Source: Protea cynaroides
Lineage: Eukaryota > Streptophyta > Magnoliopsida > Proteales > Proteaceae
Length of the DNA stretch: 64,000 nucleotides
Reading direction: 5' to 3'
Assembly: GCA_028583415.1 (NCBI GenBank)
Contig: CM053269.1
Location: 51,675,322-51,739,321 of the forward strand
In this document: one piece after another, positions 1 to 10,600 of the stretch
Position numbering within the stretch: the first letter of the stretch is position 1
Layout of the letters: each line of letters opens with the position of its first letter
Position numbers and translations under genes: made by a program
Notes under the pieces: model-generated
The model's input: the letters and a program-made list of their open reading frames with translations, nothing else
Told to the model about the DNA's origin: nothing
Database searches by the model: none

Positions 1-2009
1 CTGACATCAGATGGATTGGAATATTTCAAAAACGATAATACCCTTTTGACCTTTTGAAAAGACGACTATACCCTTTTATGTGTTTTGTTACCATACCCCC
101 AAATCCTCTTCTGGATGACGACGACAACCATAAAGAGTCGACGACGACCGGCGACATCCCATCACCGGCATCCTAGCTTCTGCAACGTATCTTCCAATCA
201 TTTTTCGATCAAATACGAAGCGATTGCAATAAAATCCCCAAGATCAAGGAGGGAAAAAGGGGGAAAAAAACTCTCGGATCCGGGCAACATTGTGGTCCTC
301 ATCTTCTATTTCATAGGCAACTTGTAAGATCACCTCAACCTTTGTAGTCCTTCCAAGAGACGGAGGAACAACACCAGCAAGCCCACTGCTAACTCTCCCA
401 CGCCCTTGACCGGCATTACAAAGATGCTCTCTCTGTAAGGTTGCATGAACCAGTCGCTTCAATTATCGTTAACTCTCGTCATATCTTAAAACCTCACGAC
501 ACTAAGTTTATTTGAAACTGGAATTACAGGCAAGGATAAACCCAAAACATGAAAAAAATTGAAGCCCAAAAACCCTAGATTCGCCTGAAACTGGGCTTTG
601 AACAAACACTAGAAACAGATCTAGGCCAATGTTTCGCGTTTCCGTTCTTTGCGAGAAGGTTTCAATGATATTGGAATCGTTGAGTTATGAATCCATAACC
701 AGACTTTGTAGCGCCCAGGCCAAAAATGACCCCATATGATCGTTTTGTCTGATCTGGTGCAGAGCTTTGGATTGATGAAAAGAATGATTTTCATCATTTA
801 ATTGGGTACTTGAGATCAAGGAGTTAATAAAGGAATTTTAGCCACTATGCTTGAGGTTAGACATTAGACATCATTCAAGATTGATCAAATTGGAAAATCT
901 AATGGATTGTATATATTTGGAAGTGCACACACAAGTACATAATCAAGTTCCAACCAACATATAGGCTTGCGTTTTCTGCAACAATCTCCCATATCCAAAA
1001 CGCCCAATAAGTTTCGTCTTCTTTTTTATTATGTAAAAAGTATATGATAGAGAAAAAGCAAATAACGAGAGGGAGAGAGAATAAATGTTAAGGATTGTCC
1101 TCCATTATATTTCGCCTTCATCTATGCAACTCAGAATCAACTCTCGATTCTCTGAATCGAAAGAAGTTAATTTTTTTTAGTTGCAACAAAATGGAAGATA
1201 AGGGAAACAGAGAGGCGAGGGCAAAAAATAGGAGACTCAGAAGGTGGGGAAAAAAGGAGGCGGTGACGGAGACTGTGACGGCGCAGTAAAAGGAGGTGGT
1301 GACGGAGACGGCGAGAGTGGGGTCGCTATTGGTGGCCTGGTCGGTGGTTGCAGTGGTAGTGTCACAAAAGGAAAGAAAATAGTGACAATAAAAAGGTTTA
1401 ATAGAAGGTTAAACTAGTAATTCTAATTAATTTTTAAATTTTTCAATTTACTGTATTTCAATAATTTTAATGATTTCCGTCAGTTAAGTGGACCTAGGGG
1501 ATGTTTTTGCAATCATGTAGGTGTAGATGATGTCAGCAATCCTTGATGGGGTGTAGATGAAATTTTTTTCTTTTTGTAATCATTATCTTAACTCTATAAT
1601 GTATTAAATTTGGTTATTAATTTTTTACTTTACATTACAATTAAATTTTTTTGATTGGAAAAATAAAATAAAATTTGACCACGCATTGAGAGCTTCATCA
1701 AGTAAAAGGTGGGTAGATTGGGAATTTCACACTGTCCATTCTCCCTATCTAACGAAGGAAAGCACGACTATGTACACGAACAGCAGAAAAAGCTTGTGCC
1801 AATCAAGGTGAAGAAGAGGTTCTTTGCTTTGCTTATGCCTCTATTTCAAGCCTTTGGAAGGTATTAGGAAAAAAAATCTAAATGGATAGACTAATAAAAG
1901 CAAATCCCATGTATTTTACAAGCCACTAACCTTTACTATTAGTCTATTACATATTTCCAGAAAACTAAATATATCGAGAATTTTTCTTAATATAGGACAT
2001 GATTTAAGG
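1..2009. other. Intergenic, repeat-like, no gene supported
   Basis: No coding region with family resemblance is visible; the short open frames here are low-complexity or in GA/GGAGA-rich DNA (about 1190-1330). Around 1500-1570 the motif 'gtgtagatgaaatttttt' read on the minus strand resembles the 'AAATTTCATC' terminus of the Mutator-like element at 33128. The first 1.5 kb may therefore be a transposon whose other end lies before base 1. This is a weak inference. Confidence 0.3.
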
Positions 2010-2090
2010 GCGGTCTTTGGTGCCACGGTAAGGTTGTTCTATTGTAACCTGATGATCATAGATTTAAATATAAAAACAACCTTTTGGTAC
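2010..2090 (+). mobile_element. Degenerate tRNA-derived SINE (Au-like)
   Basis: The stretch 'tttggtgccacggtaagg' resembles a pol III A box. It is followed by 'cctgatgatcatagattta' (decayed B-box region) and 'aaaacaacctttt'. The same order is present at 23730-23870, where the boxes are better preserved. Plant Au-type SINEs have this layout. The B box is mutated, so this is a dead copy. Confidence 0.45.
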
Positions 2091-2461
2091 ACCCTATTTA
2101 TAAGATATGATTCATAATTGACTAAACAGATTCTTGGAATATTTTTATTAGAAATATATGGCACAAGGAAATATTTCAGAGAAAATGACCTCATTGTTCA
2201 GTATGACAGTTTAACCTCACAAAAAAAAATAGTAGTTTTTTTTTTTGTTTTAATAAAATAGTAGTTACAATAATGAAATGATTTATAGATGGGAATATGC
2301 AAATGTTGGAAAATATGGACAGAATCACAGAATATGGAAATCCATTTTTGGACATGAAGATGCCTCATATATAGTCTTAGATCTTAATAGATAATACCCA
2401 ACATATATTCATCTCTGTTACATCATTGTTTGAAGGCTGGAGCCCTCTCAAAGTCTCAATA

Positions 2462-3385
2462 TCAAGAACTGATAAAGGATGCCATCATAAGTACCAAAGA
2501 AAGCAAAGAGAAGAGGATATTACCCGCAGGGTCTATACATGCACATCCAGAAAAGACTTTATCTTCTGCAAATGGAAAAAGAGAGAAAACTTCATCATCT
2601 CCAGAATAAGAAAAAGATGAAACTCCAGAAGATAAATGGGTAGAATCTGAAAAAAAAATCCCGTGTAACTTACTGCACTCATTTGCATGGCAAACGCATC
2701 TTAACCCAACTCCACAGTTGCCATGGGGCCTTTTACATTCCTCACAGATTTTGGGTACATGGTTCGGAATCTCAAAAGAAATCCTTGTCCCCATCTCAAA
2801 TCCTTCTTCCAAAGAACTATCTTTGTAGACTCTGTTGTAGTGTGAACAGTTCCAGTCTTTTGGATGGAAACCCAGTTTTAATTTTTCAGAATCATCAACG
2901 AAGAAACAGGAAGAATAACCCTTTTCTTGTTCTTGAGCTTCAGATGGGGCTCTGCAATTGTAGGAATGAGTGCAGTTTTTTAGAACAGAAAGAAGGGGTT
3001 TTGTTAGTTCTGTGGGTCTTGAGCAGTTGAAGAGAAGAAGTGAGTTGGGCTGTGGAGGAGAAGGGAAACCAGCTGATAGAAGCGAAGGTGAGACGAAGTT
3101 GAGTGTAGATGAACAAGAGGAGTGAGAAATTGTTAAGGTTTTAGTTCTGTAATCAATGGAGGAGATCGGGAAAAGTCCTATGGAGGTTCTAAAGTAGAGC
3201 TTTTCGGATTTGCAGAGAATCAACCGATGTAGAGTAGATTCAACTGAATTTTGCAGAGATAAAGGAGCTTGAATTGGGATTTTGCCACAGAAATTTGTAG
3301 CAGTGGGATGAGATATAGATGGAGAGAAGAGTGTGAGATTAAAAGCAAGAAAAAGGAGCAATCCAATTTCTGTTCCTCTTTGCAT
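2462..3385 (-). CDS. Wall-associated-kinase-like galacturonan-binding protein without kinase
   Basis: Single-exon protein of 307 residues. Residues 1-25 form a signal peptide with a hydrophobic core (GLLLFLAFNLTLF). From Cys33 follows a Cys-rich GUB_WAK_bind-type region with C58, C91, C121, C138, C144, C160 and C180. Residues 214-237 have the C-x2-C-x5-C-x5-C-x-C-x4-C pattern of the WAK-associated C-terminal domain (CEECKRPHGNCG...). In LRK10L/WAK receptors this ectodomain is followed by a transmembrane segment and kinase. Here it ends with a 15-residue hydrophobic tail (290-304) and a stop, with no kinase within 2.4 kb downstream. A secreted, GPI-anchored or tail-anchored wall protein is likely; some Arabidopsis genes annotated as 'wall-associated receptor kinase C-terminal' proteins have this form. 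I chose the first Met because it directly precedes the signal peptide. Pectin binding is known for the family, not shown here. Confidence 0.8.
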   Translation of the reverse strand: MQRGTEIGLLLFLAFNLTLFSPSISHPTATNFCGKIPIQAPLSLQNSVESTLHRLILCKSEKLYFRTSIGLFPISSIDYRTKTLTISHSSCSSTLNFVSPSLLSAGFPSPPQPNSLLLFNCSRPTELTKPLLSVLKNCTHSYNCRAPSEAQEQEKGYSSCFFVDDSEKLKLGFHPKDWNCSHYNRVYKDSSLEEGFEMGTRISFEIPNHVPKICEECKRPHGNCGVGLRCVCHANECSKLHGIFFSDSTHLSSGVSSFSYSGDDEVFSLFPFAEDKVFSGCACIDPAGNILFSLLSLVLMMASFISS

Positions 3386-3469
3386 TTTCCTTCTTTGTGT
3401 TTCTTTTCTGAAATTGGGAGTTCAGTAGAGAACAACTTGATGGATTGTGCAGAAAAAAAAAGGTATTGA

Positions 3470-4439
3470 ACAGAGAACCCACTTTTGATCTGTCTCGAAT
3501 ATTACTTTTCTGTCTGCCTTTTTTAATTTCTTAAGATTCTTTGATGACCTTGAACAATTTCTATATTTATTTATCCAAAAATAAAATAAAATCTACAGTC
3601 CCCCACATCTTTTTGCCTTCTCGTGTGGTTCAATTCCTTCAACTGTGATTCACTGGTTGGAATTCACCTGATACACATACCAATGTATTGATATATACCT
3701 TGAATGACTCCAGTCCCTGGATCATAGCTGCCACAGAAGAACCCTGATGCTACTTTTTTTTTTCTTTTTTCTTTTTTTTAATCTTTTCTGGCAGTTACTA
3801 ATTCTGTAAATAGTCTGTTTTTCAGTCAATGTCTTATACACATATGGCTGCGTCACAGATTTTAAAGAAAAAAAAATGATAAATGAATGTTATTCAACTT
3901 TATCTTATTGAGCTGAGCCTTTGTTGAAATCATCTCTATTGTGCTCAGTGGTCCCCGGTCCTTACTTTTGATTACTCTGGTAAGATTCCAAATTTCCAAC
4001 CATGAAACAGCCAGAGTGAGTCTAGGCTAGAGACCCACGAAGACTACCTCATCATATCCATGGTATTCAAACGTCTAAAATGGCAAACAAGATTGATAAC
4101 ATGAAGTGACCTCAATAATGGTGGGTACTCATCTCTTCTGGAGACAAACCAAAAGGGTCCAGAGATTCCAAGCCTGTGTACTCTGTAATCTGGATTTTTT
4201 TTATTAGTTTAAATATCTGATTGCATAGCTTTCATTCTTTCAAACTTACATTAACAAACACAGACAGAAACCCACACAAACATACATATAAATCAAGCAT
4301 GCAAAGTAGAAACCCTGATTCAGAACAGAGAGACCCTTCATCAAGATAGGCTCCATATAATTCCATCTTGAGATACAATAGCTAGAAATATTCAAAAAGA
4401 TTAATATGGAATTTAAATACTTTCCTATTTCACTTCTAA
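3470..4439. other. Intergenic spacer
   Basis: The promoter side of the wall-protein gene meets the 3' side of the Dabb gene here. I see AT-rich sequence and short T runs but no coding region or recognisable repeat. Confidence 0.5.
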
Positions 4440-4834
4440 TTATGCAGGAGCCTTGGCAACAACAGCAGGGTAATCAAGCAACAATATTTTCTCTATTGCT
4501 GCAGAAAATGTAACGGAGAAGTCGACATGGCGAGGATGGCCAAGGAATGCAGTGAAATCTTCAGTACTACTAAATGTCAACACAAAGACATGAGTGAACC
4601 CTTGTCTCAGCATCTCCTCACTTCCAGTATCCTGACCCCTGTTAAAGAAAGCAGAAGTTACAAAAAGAGAAGACCATCAAATACAAAACCCATGAGAACT
4701 TAAGAATAATTTTACCATTCGAAGGACTTGACTGCGTCGATCTCCTTCACTAACTTCTCCATCCCGTGAATTATCTCTTCAACCACCACCCCCTCCTTGA
4801 ACTTAGCCACCACCAAATGCTTGAGGTCTCCCAT
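4440..4834 (-). CDS. Stress-responsive A/B-barrel (Dabb) protein, two coding exons
   Basis: Assembled by eye as complement(join(4440..4638,4716..4834)), 105 residues. Exon 1 (4834-4716) starts MGDLKHLVVAKFKEGV and ends ...VKSFEW, splitting the Trp codon at a GT donor (4715/4714). Exon 2 starts after 'TTTAACAG' at 4638, reads GQDTGSEEMLRQGFTHVF, and ends ...YPAVVAKAPA at TAA 4442-4440. The total of 318 nt is in frame. The order 'KHLVV.KFKE...VKSFEWG.D...LRQGFTH.F...HP.HV.FS..F...I.KI.LLD.P' is that of the dimeric alpha+beta barrel family (Arabidopsis HS1/UP3; most like the At5g22580 type as I recall it). These are small soluble stress-inducible proteins, some reported to be antifungal. A pyrimidine-rich tract ending in CAG just before base 4840 suggests an additional 5' UTR intron. 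The two exons are too short to stand out as open frames, but the splice sites and homology agree. Confidence 0.85.
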
Positions 4835-4843
4835 AGCCACCTG

Positions 4844-7214
4844 CACCAATGAGGAGAAAGAGCAGTCGGAGCAAGTGAATATATAAACAAGTTAGCAGGT
4901 CCATTTCCAGCCTTGCAGTCTATGATTTCTAAGGTTGGCCCATATTCACAGATGAGGAGTGTCTTCTTTCATGAACAGCCTTGGCCACGCACTGTCCAAA
5001 AAGCTACAGTCACAGAGGGCAGAGAGCTCACCAGAAAGTGGGTTACATTCCTCCTCACCCCACAGTTTGAATTTAAGGGTGTACTATTGTACCATAAGCT
5101 CACCTTTGACATCAATGGCTTCTAGTCATCACTTTCTAGACATTGTATCACATGAAAGGCTCTTTTCCTGTAATAATGGCGTTTGAGGAATGAAAATGAG
5201 AGAGGTCTGTCGCCTTCTACTTTTTCTCTTTCCTCTGCAAGATAAAACCTCATGGAGCTGACTCTTTCCCATGTGCTTCCCTGCCCCAGGTAACCTTTCT
5301 TGCATTCTTTTGGTTGACTGCGGGCATATGTATGTAGATAGATATGACCTCTTACAGGTTTTTTTTTAACTTTAAAGGATCTATACTCCTTTCTTGGAGC
5401 TTCTAGATTACATGAACTGAGGGAAAAGTATCAAATAGGGTTTTTTTATCTATATGATTATGCTATCTAAAATTGTGATTTGTGAACCCCCAATAATGTT
5501 GAGAACCATAAAGAACTGGCCACCCTTTTGGTTTCTTCTTAATGGATGGGAATGGTTATTTCCAGGCCTTAATTTTGTTTATTAGAAAGCTAGATTTCAT
5601 TTGAAAAGGGTAAATACAATGAAAAGGAATCTTCAGTCCAGGACTAGGAAAGATAAGAGAGGAACCTGAGTCTTGAGTTAAAACTCCAAAAAATTTTGGC
5701 CTTTTCACAGGGTGAGATCTGCTCTCTCTTCCACCCCACCCTACCCCCACACCTCCATATCCCCACCCCATACTGAAAACCAAAAAAAAAAAAGCAAGAG
5801 ATTCCTTACCTATTTCGTCTTGTATAGTTTTCGTTTTCATTCACTCAGACAAAAAGATCTAGTCTCTCACCATAAAACAAAACTTGAAGGACTGGAGAAA
5901 CAGGGGAACTCATTCTAGGCCGGGTTTCAGAAAATCATAGTTCCCAATCCACTCTTGAAGGGGAGGGGGGAGGGGAACATTGCACTAATAACAAAGTTAA
6001 AAAATCAGATTGGAATCACCAGAATAGGCCAATTCGATTAAGAATGACTTGCCATGATCTCCCGATTCACCACGATTCTTACAAAACGAGTTTGAGTTCT
6101 GACCGAGTTAGACTGACTTGAATCTGAATTGAATCAGAAATCAGAATATCCTGTGCCCACTACCAAGTTCCGAGTTTTTAAACATGGCTAACGATTTCTA
6201 AAATTATTTCAAAAGTGACAGAAAAATCCAGATCTTACCCACCAAGGGGATAAAAGGAAATGCTAACTTCACAAAATCCATAACATAGCCCAATCACCTG
6301 TCAGTTAAAATATGCTTTTGTACCGTTTTACCGGGATTTCCAATGGCCAAGAATCCATTCAGTTACCGACTTGTGAAATAATTTCAGTGAGATCAAAGCT
6401 CTACGGCCCCCTTCCAAAAAAGATTGAGACCCACCAACCAAAAAAGACATATATTCCAGCAAAGCAACAGTAATATGGCACCTGTAAAAGAAGAGCAAAT
6501 AGCCAAATGCATCCAAGGCTATCAAACAAGAATGGACAACACTTGCCATCCATTGTTTGATTCCCTCACCCACAGACAATGCTTTACCAATGCTTGTCTT
6601 CTAAAATGATGATGGCAAGGTGGGTAGGGGGGACTGCCCCCTACGGCCTAGCAATAGGCTGGGGCTGGCCTAATGCCATTGTCACATTAGGCACACGTTG
6701 GTGCAACATCTCCCCAAAACATTGCCGACAATAATAACTATCCACCATGAAATGAGCAGAACTTACTCCTCAGAAGACAACTGCAAATTCTGCAATACCC
6801 ATTCATGGTTCAAGCTGGCTGAAATAACATTCCAGAGAGCCCAAAAGCATTGCCATCTCACAATCTCCGCACCAAAACTGCACATCATTCACTATTCAAT
6901 GTGAATTGTATCACTTACTACTGAGAACAAAACAAAATGCAAAGAGACAGCAGCATACATGAGCATCCAACCAGCAATTGAATAGCATCAAAAGCAGAAG
7001 TCATTCAGAAGAGCTCAGAAAGAGAAGCTTACAACTCTCTTAAAAAAATTAAATAAGCCATCTACAATCTTGAAGCACTAAATTTGCCATATGTACAGTA
7101 AGCCACGAGAAAAATGGATCAACCTCCCATGTTATGTCTCTGAAAAAGTTAAAATCACAACCAGTCGAAGGTCTCAAAGTAGAACTGGCTCGGACATAAC
7201 ACCAAGTATGCATG
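4844..7214. other. Intergenic spacer between Dabb and RING-H2 genes
   Basis: Probably holds the 5' UTR exon and promoter of the Dabb gene (right side) and the 3' UTR of the RING gene (left of 7215). The open frames here (up to 94 codons) show no domain or composition typical of protein. No clear transposon ends were found. Confidence 0.45.
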
Positions 7215-7659
7215 CTACGATGGATTAGATGGACTTTCAACAAGCTTGATTCCTGGTTTTTGAAGACCACTGCCCAGGACTTGGGCATCCTCGTTCAAGG
7301 AACCACTGATCCCTCCAGCTTCTACTGCATCAAATTTAGATGCAAACAGATCCTCTTGAATGGGTTCCATCAGTTGGCCATCCGTGGTTCTAGATGAATA
7401 CCCTTGGCTAGTGTGTAAACAGTGATAAGAATGGGAATCAAAGGAATCCATTCCGTAAGTTGGCCTGATGGCTGAACTAGTCATAGGTTGCATTAGATGT
7501 TTTCTCTCAGGAGAATTTCGAAGTGAAATTCGACAGACAGGACAAGTAGAATGTTGCCGCAGCCATACATCTATGCAGGTCACATGAAAGGAATGCCTGC
7601 AGTAGGGCAGGATACGTAACACATCCTTCTCCTGGTACTCTGCAAGGCATACCGTACAT
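7215..7659 (-). CDS. RING-H2 gene, exon 3 (RING domain and C-terminal tail)
   Basis: Begins after a TTTGGCAG acceptor, completes the Gln codon split by intron 2 and ends at TAG 7217-7215. It contains all eight zinc ligands. The ATG visible upstream in the same frame (7682) lies inside the intron and is not a real start. Confidence 0.88.
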
Positions 7660-10600
7660 CTGCCAAATACAACATGCCACAACTTAATTAGCTAAGTCAA
7701 GCAAAACAATAAGCACTTGATCAAGAAAGAAGAGCAAAATTTTGCTGAATTTTTCTCTCTCTAGTACATACACAGAATAAAAAAATGAATTCAGGAGAAA
7801 ACAATCAATGGCTACAACAACATTGAAATACTGAAAGGTTAAAAATTATGTCTTCTTAACTATTAAATTGTTGAAACCTTAAAGTCATAAAGTACATAAA
7901 AATATCTCTGGACGCTTTAGTTGCTCAAGTGGTTTGTGCCCTTGCTTGTTGCTGCAGGGCCTGAGGCTTGGTCACGTTCAAGTCCTCCCTCTCGCATACT
8001 GGGTGCCCGGCCAGTGGCATCCATCTTCCCCCCTAATCCCCCGGGAGCCCAATCCCCCTCCGGGCCACCACTGTGGTCCCACCTCCCCTTGGCACCCAAA
8101 AAAAATCATGGATATCCAAGATTATAATGACATGAATCTTACATCATAAAAAATTTTCCACAAAAAGAATAACACCATCTTAAACTTCGAAGACATTTTA
8201 GATGAGACACCAAAACTGGAAACCTCTTCAGACATGTCTCTTTACATGTACCTTTAGGATTGCATTTAAAATCCCTTCAACCTAACCTTTTCTATTTTCC
8301 TTTCTCCTTTTCTATAGGCGGCATTCTTACACTATCAAAATTTAGATGTCAAACTCAACTGTATAGTGTTTCTTTTCTGCTTATAGAAAATGCAAAAATA
8401 TTGCACAAGATGGTGGTATCCTAAAATTAGTCATCCATTACTTGCAAATGAGGGTTTGCTAGTTCATGTTAACATGTCCAGTCTAGTAGATAACAGTAAA
8501 TCAATCAAATTGTTCAGCCTCAATTTATCATGAGATAGTCTTCTTCACTTTTTCCTAATTCCCATGTTATAGAAAAAGTAATCGACTTTCCCAAACTCTT
8601 CTTCTTGGATTGAGCTGTAACTCAGGCCAGGGTGTAAATGTCCGTCAACTGACCTTCCCGATTGTACAGAAGCAAATTCATCTACTGTCTCCTCTCCAGA
8701 CACTTTTTTGTAGGGATAGTACCCTGTTTACCAATTCCGTCATCTGCTTGAAGCTCCATTCATTTGCAGGTAAAAACCACAGAAAAGAGAAACTTTTAGG
8801 TAAAATCTGCGTAAAAAATAAACCATTTTACCTCAAAGTTTTCCTCTTACTTGGTTTTTACCTTAGGCTCCATTTGCTTCGATGCAAAATGCCTCAAAGT
8901 AGCCTTCCCAATTGTTTTTTACAGTCTTATAGCAAAAAATATAGGATCCCACTGTAAAACTTTGAGTTCAACGAGCACCTACTTTCTGCCCCATAACATC
9001 GGATGGGGCTGAAATTTTATGGAAGATAGAACCCAATGTCCCCTGCTCACATGTCAAGTTTCAGCTCAAAATGAGTTAACCATGATGCAAACTGAAGTAT
9101 TGAAAAATGAAGGACTACCATTTACCATGTCGCAAACTGAAGTATTGAAAAATGAAGGACTACCAAAATGGCGTGCGGGCAACTGAGGGATGCATGGACA
9201 TACATGGGAGGGTAAATGATTGCATCTAGGGCTCGTATTTTACATGTGACCAATCTAAATGGCTGAATCACCCTTCCACTTGGCACAATCAGGTATGCAT
9301 GTCGAGATAAACTTTTAGCCCCTACTTTTTTACTTCTTACAAAACAAACTGTATAATTAAACTTTATATGGTCATTTAAGAAGGAACTGTAACATCTTTT
9401 TCGGAAAGGCCATTAAAACATTTAAAACTTTGTTCCGTCCATAATGGCTAGTAATATGTTTAACTGTATGTTTGGGTGAGTTTCAGATTTAGGTTTTTTA
9501 GTTGGTTTATTGTTCCTATCAGATCAATTTTGGAAAGTTAATATGTTTATCAGAAGTTTTTGCTGCTTTAAGAATTCAAAAGTAAATATAAAGTGATATT
9601 ACTTATTTGGTGTAGATAAGCTCGGAAACAAGGAGCCAGTAAAAATGGAAAAAATAGAGGTCAATTAGTGCCTGGTTTTTTTGGTCTGAGCAGTCTGATT
9701 TAATACAGATCTATAATTTCCGGTTGATCCAGCTAGGATTCACCTTCGAGAGCTTCTGAAGGAATTATTCTAACTTCTCAAACTAGCAACTTTTTGCTGC
9801 AATGTAGGATGTCTTCGGAGACTGTATTGCTGTTTGAAATCTAGCTATCCCAATACTGAAGATTGGTTGCTGCCCACCAGAAATTTGGTATCAAAACCAG
9901 AATTTAAAGCAATGCAGTTATCTGTAAAATCAAGAATTCAAAATCAACCCATCACCAATCAAATGATTGTAACAGGGCTTCATTTGCCATAACAAAGAAG
10001 AATTTAATGTATCGACTGCATAAATTTAAGGAAGCAAGTCCAAACACAATCTGCAGTTGGATGCTTAGAGTCAATCTTTATAATCAGGACATGTAATCCC
10101 GTAAATAATTCCTATACAAGCCAACTGCAGGAGATATTATATTTTTTAAATTAAATTAATGAAAAACAAAGAAAAAATACAAAAAAAAAAAAAAAAAACA
10201 CCACTAGGTTCCACGGAAGCGGGGTTGTGTAACATGGAACTGCAACTTAAGACAATATTGGAGAATTTGAGCACATGCAGGAAAACAGAATTCACAGGTC
10301 AAAGGATGCTGTTCTGTTCAATGTTAATAGCCCTGTCACTAAGAATTCAATTATCAAGAATCTTCACCTCAGGACCACCAGAAGGAAGAAAGCAAGAGCA
10401 TCAATCAGCTCTGCAAAGGTCCCTTCCCTGGGCTGTTTTATCTATTCACTCTACAAAGGGTGAGCATTTAACAGCTGAATGAGCAAAAGATACCATGTAT
10501 TAATGTAAACTTTAAGAAAAATGAAACAATTGATGAAAAGGCCGTAATTGGCACCTCTATTTATGAACGAGCAATTTTCACACAATTAATTTTTTTTAAA

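Noticed and set aside
2683..3030. 115-codon plus-strand open frame
   Set aside because: Antisense shadow of the wall-associated protein gene; no domain.
8610..8957. 115-codon open frame
   Set aside because: Lies over the intronic hairpin; composition not protein-like and no family resemblance.
10159..10482. 107-codon open frame starting in poly(A)/poly(K)
   Set aside because: Begins in an A-run, no domain, inside the RING-gene intron.
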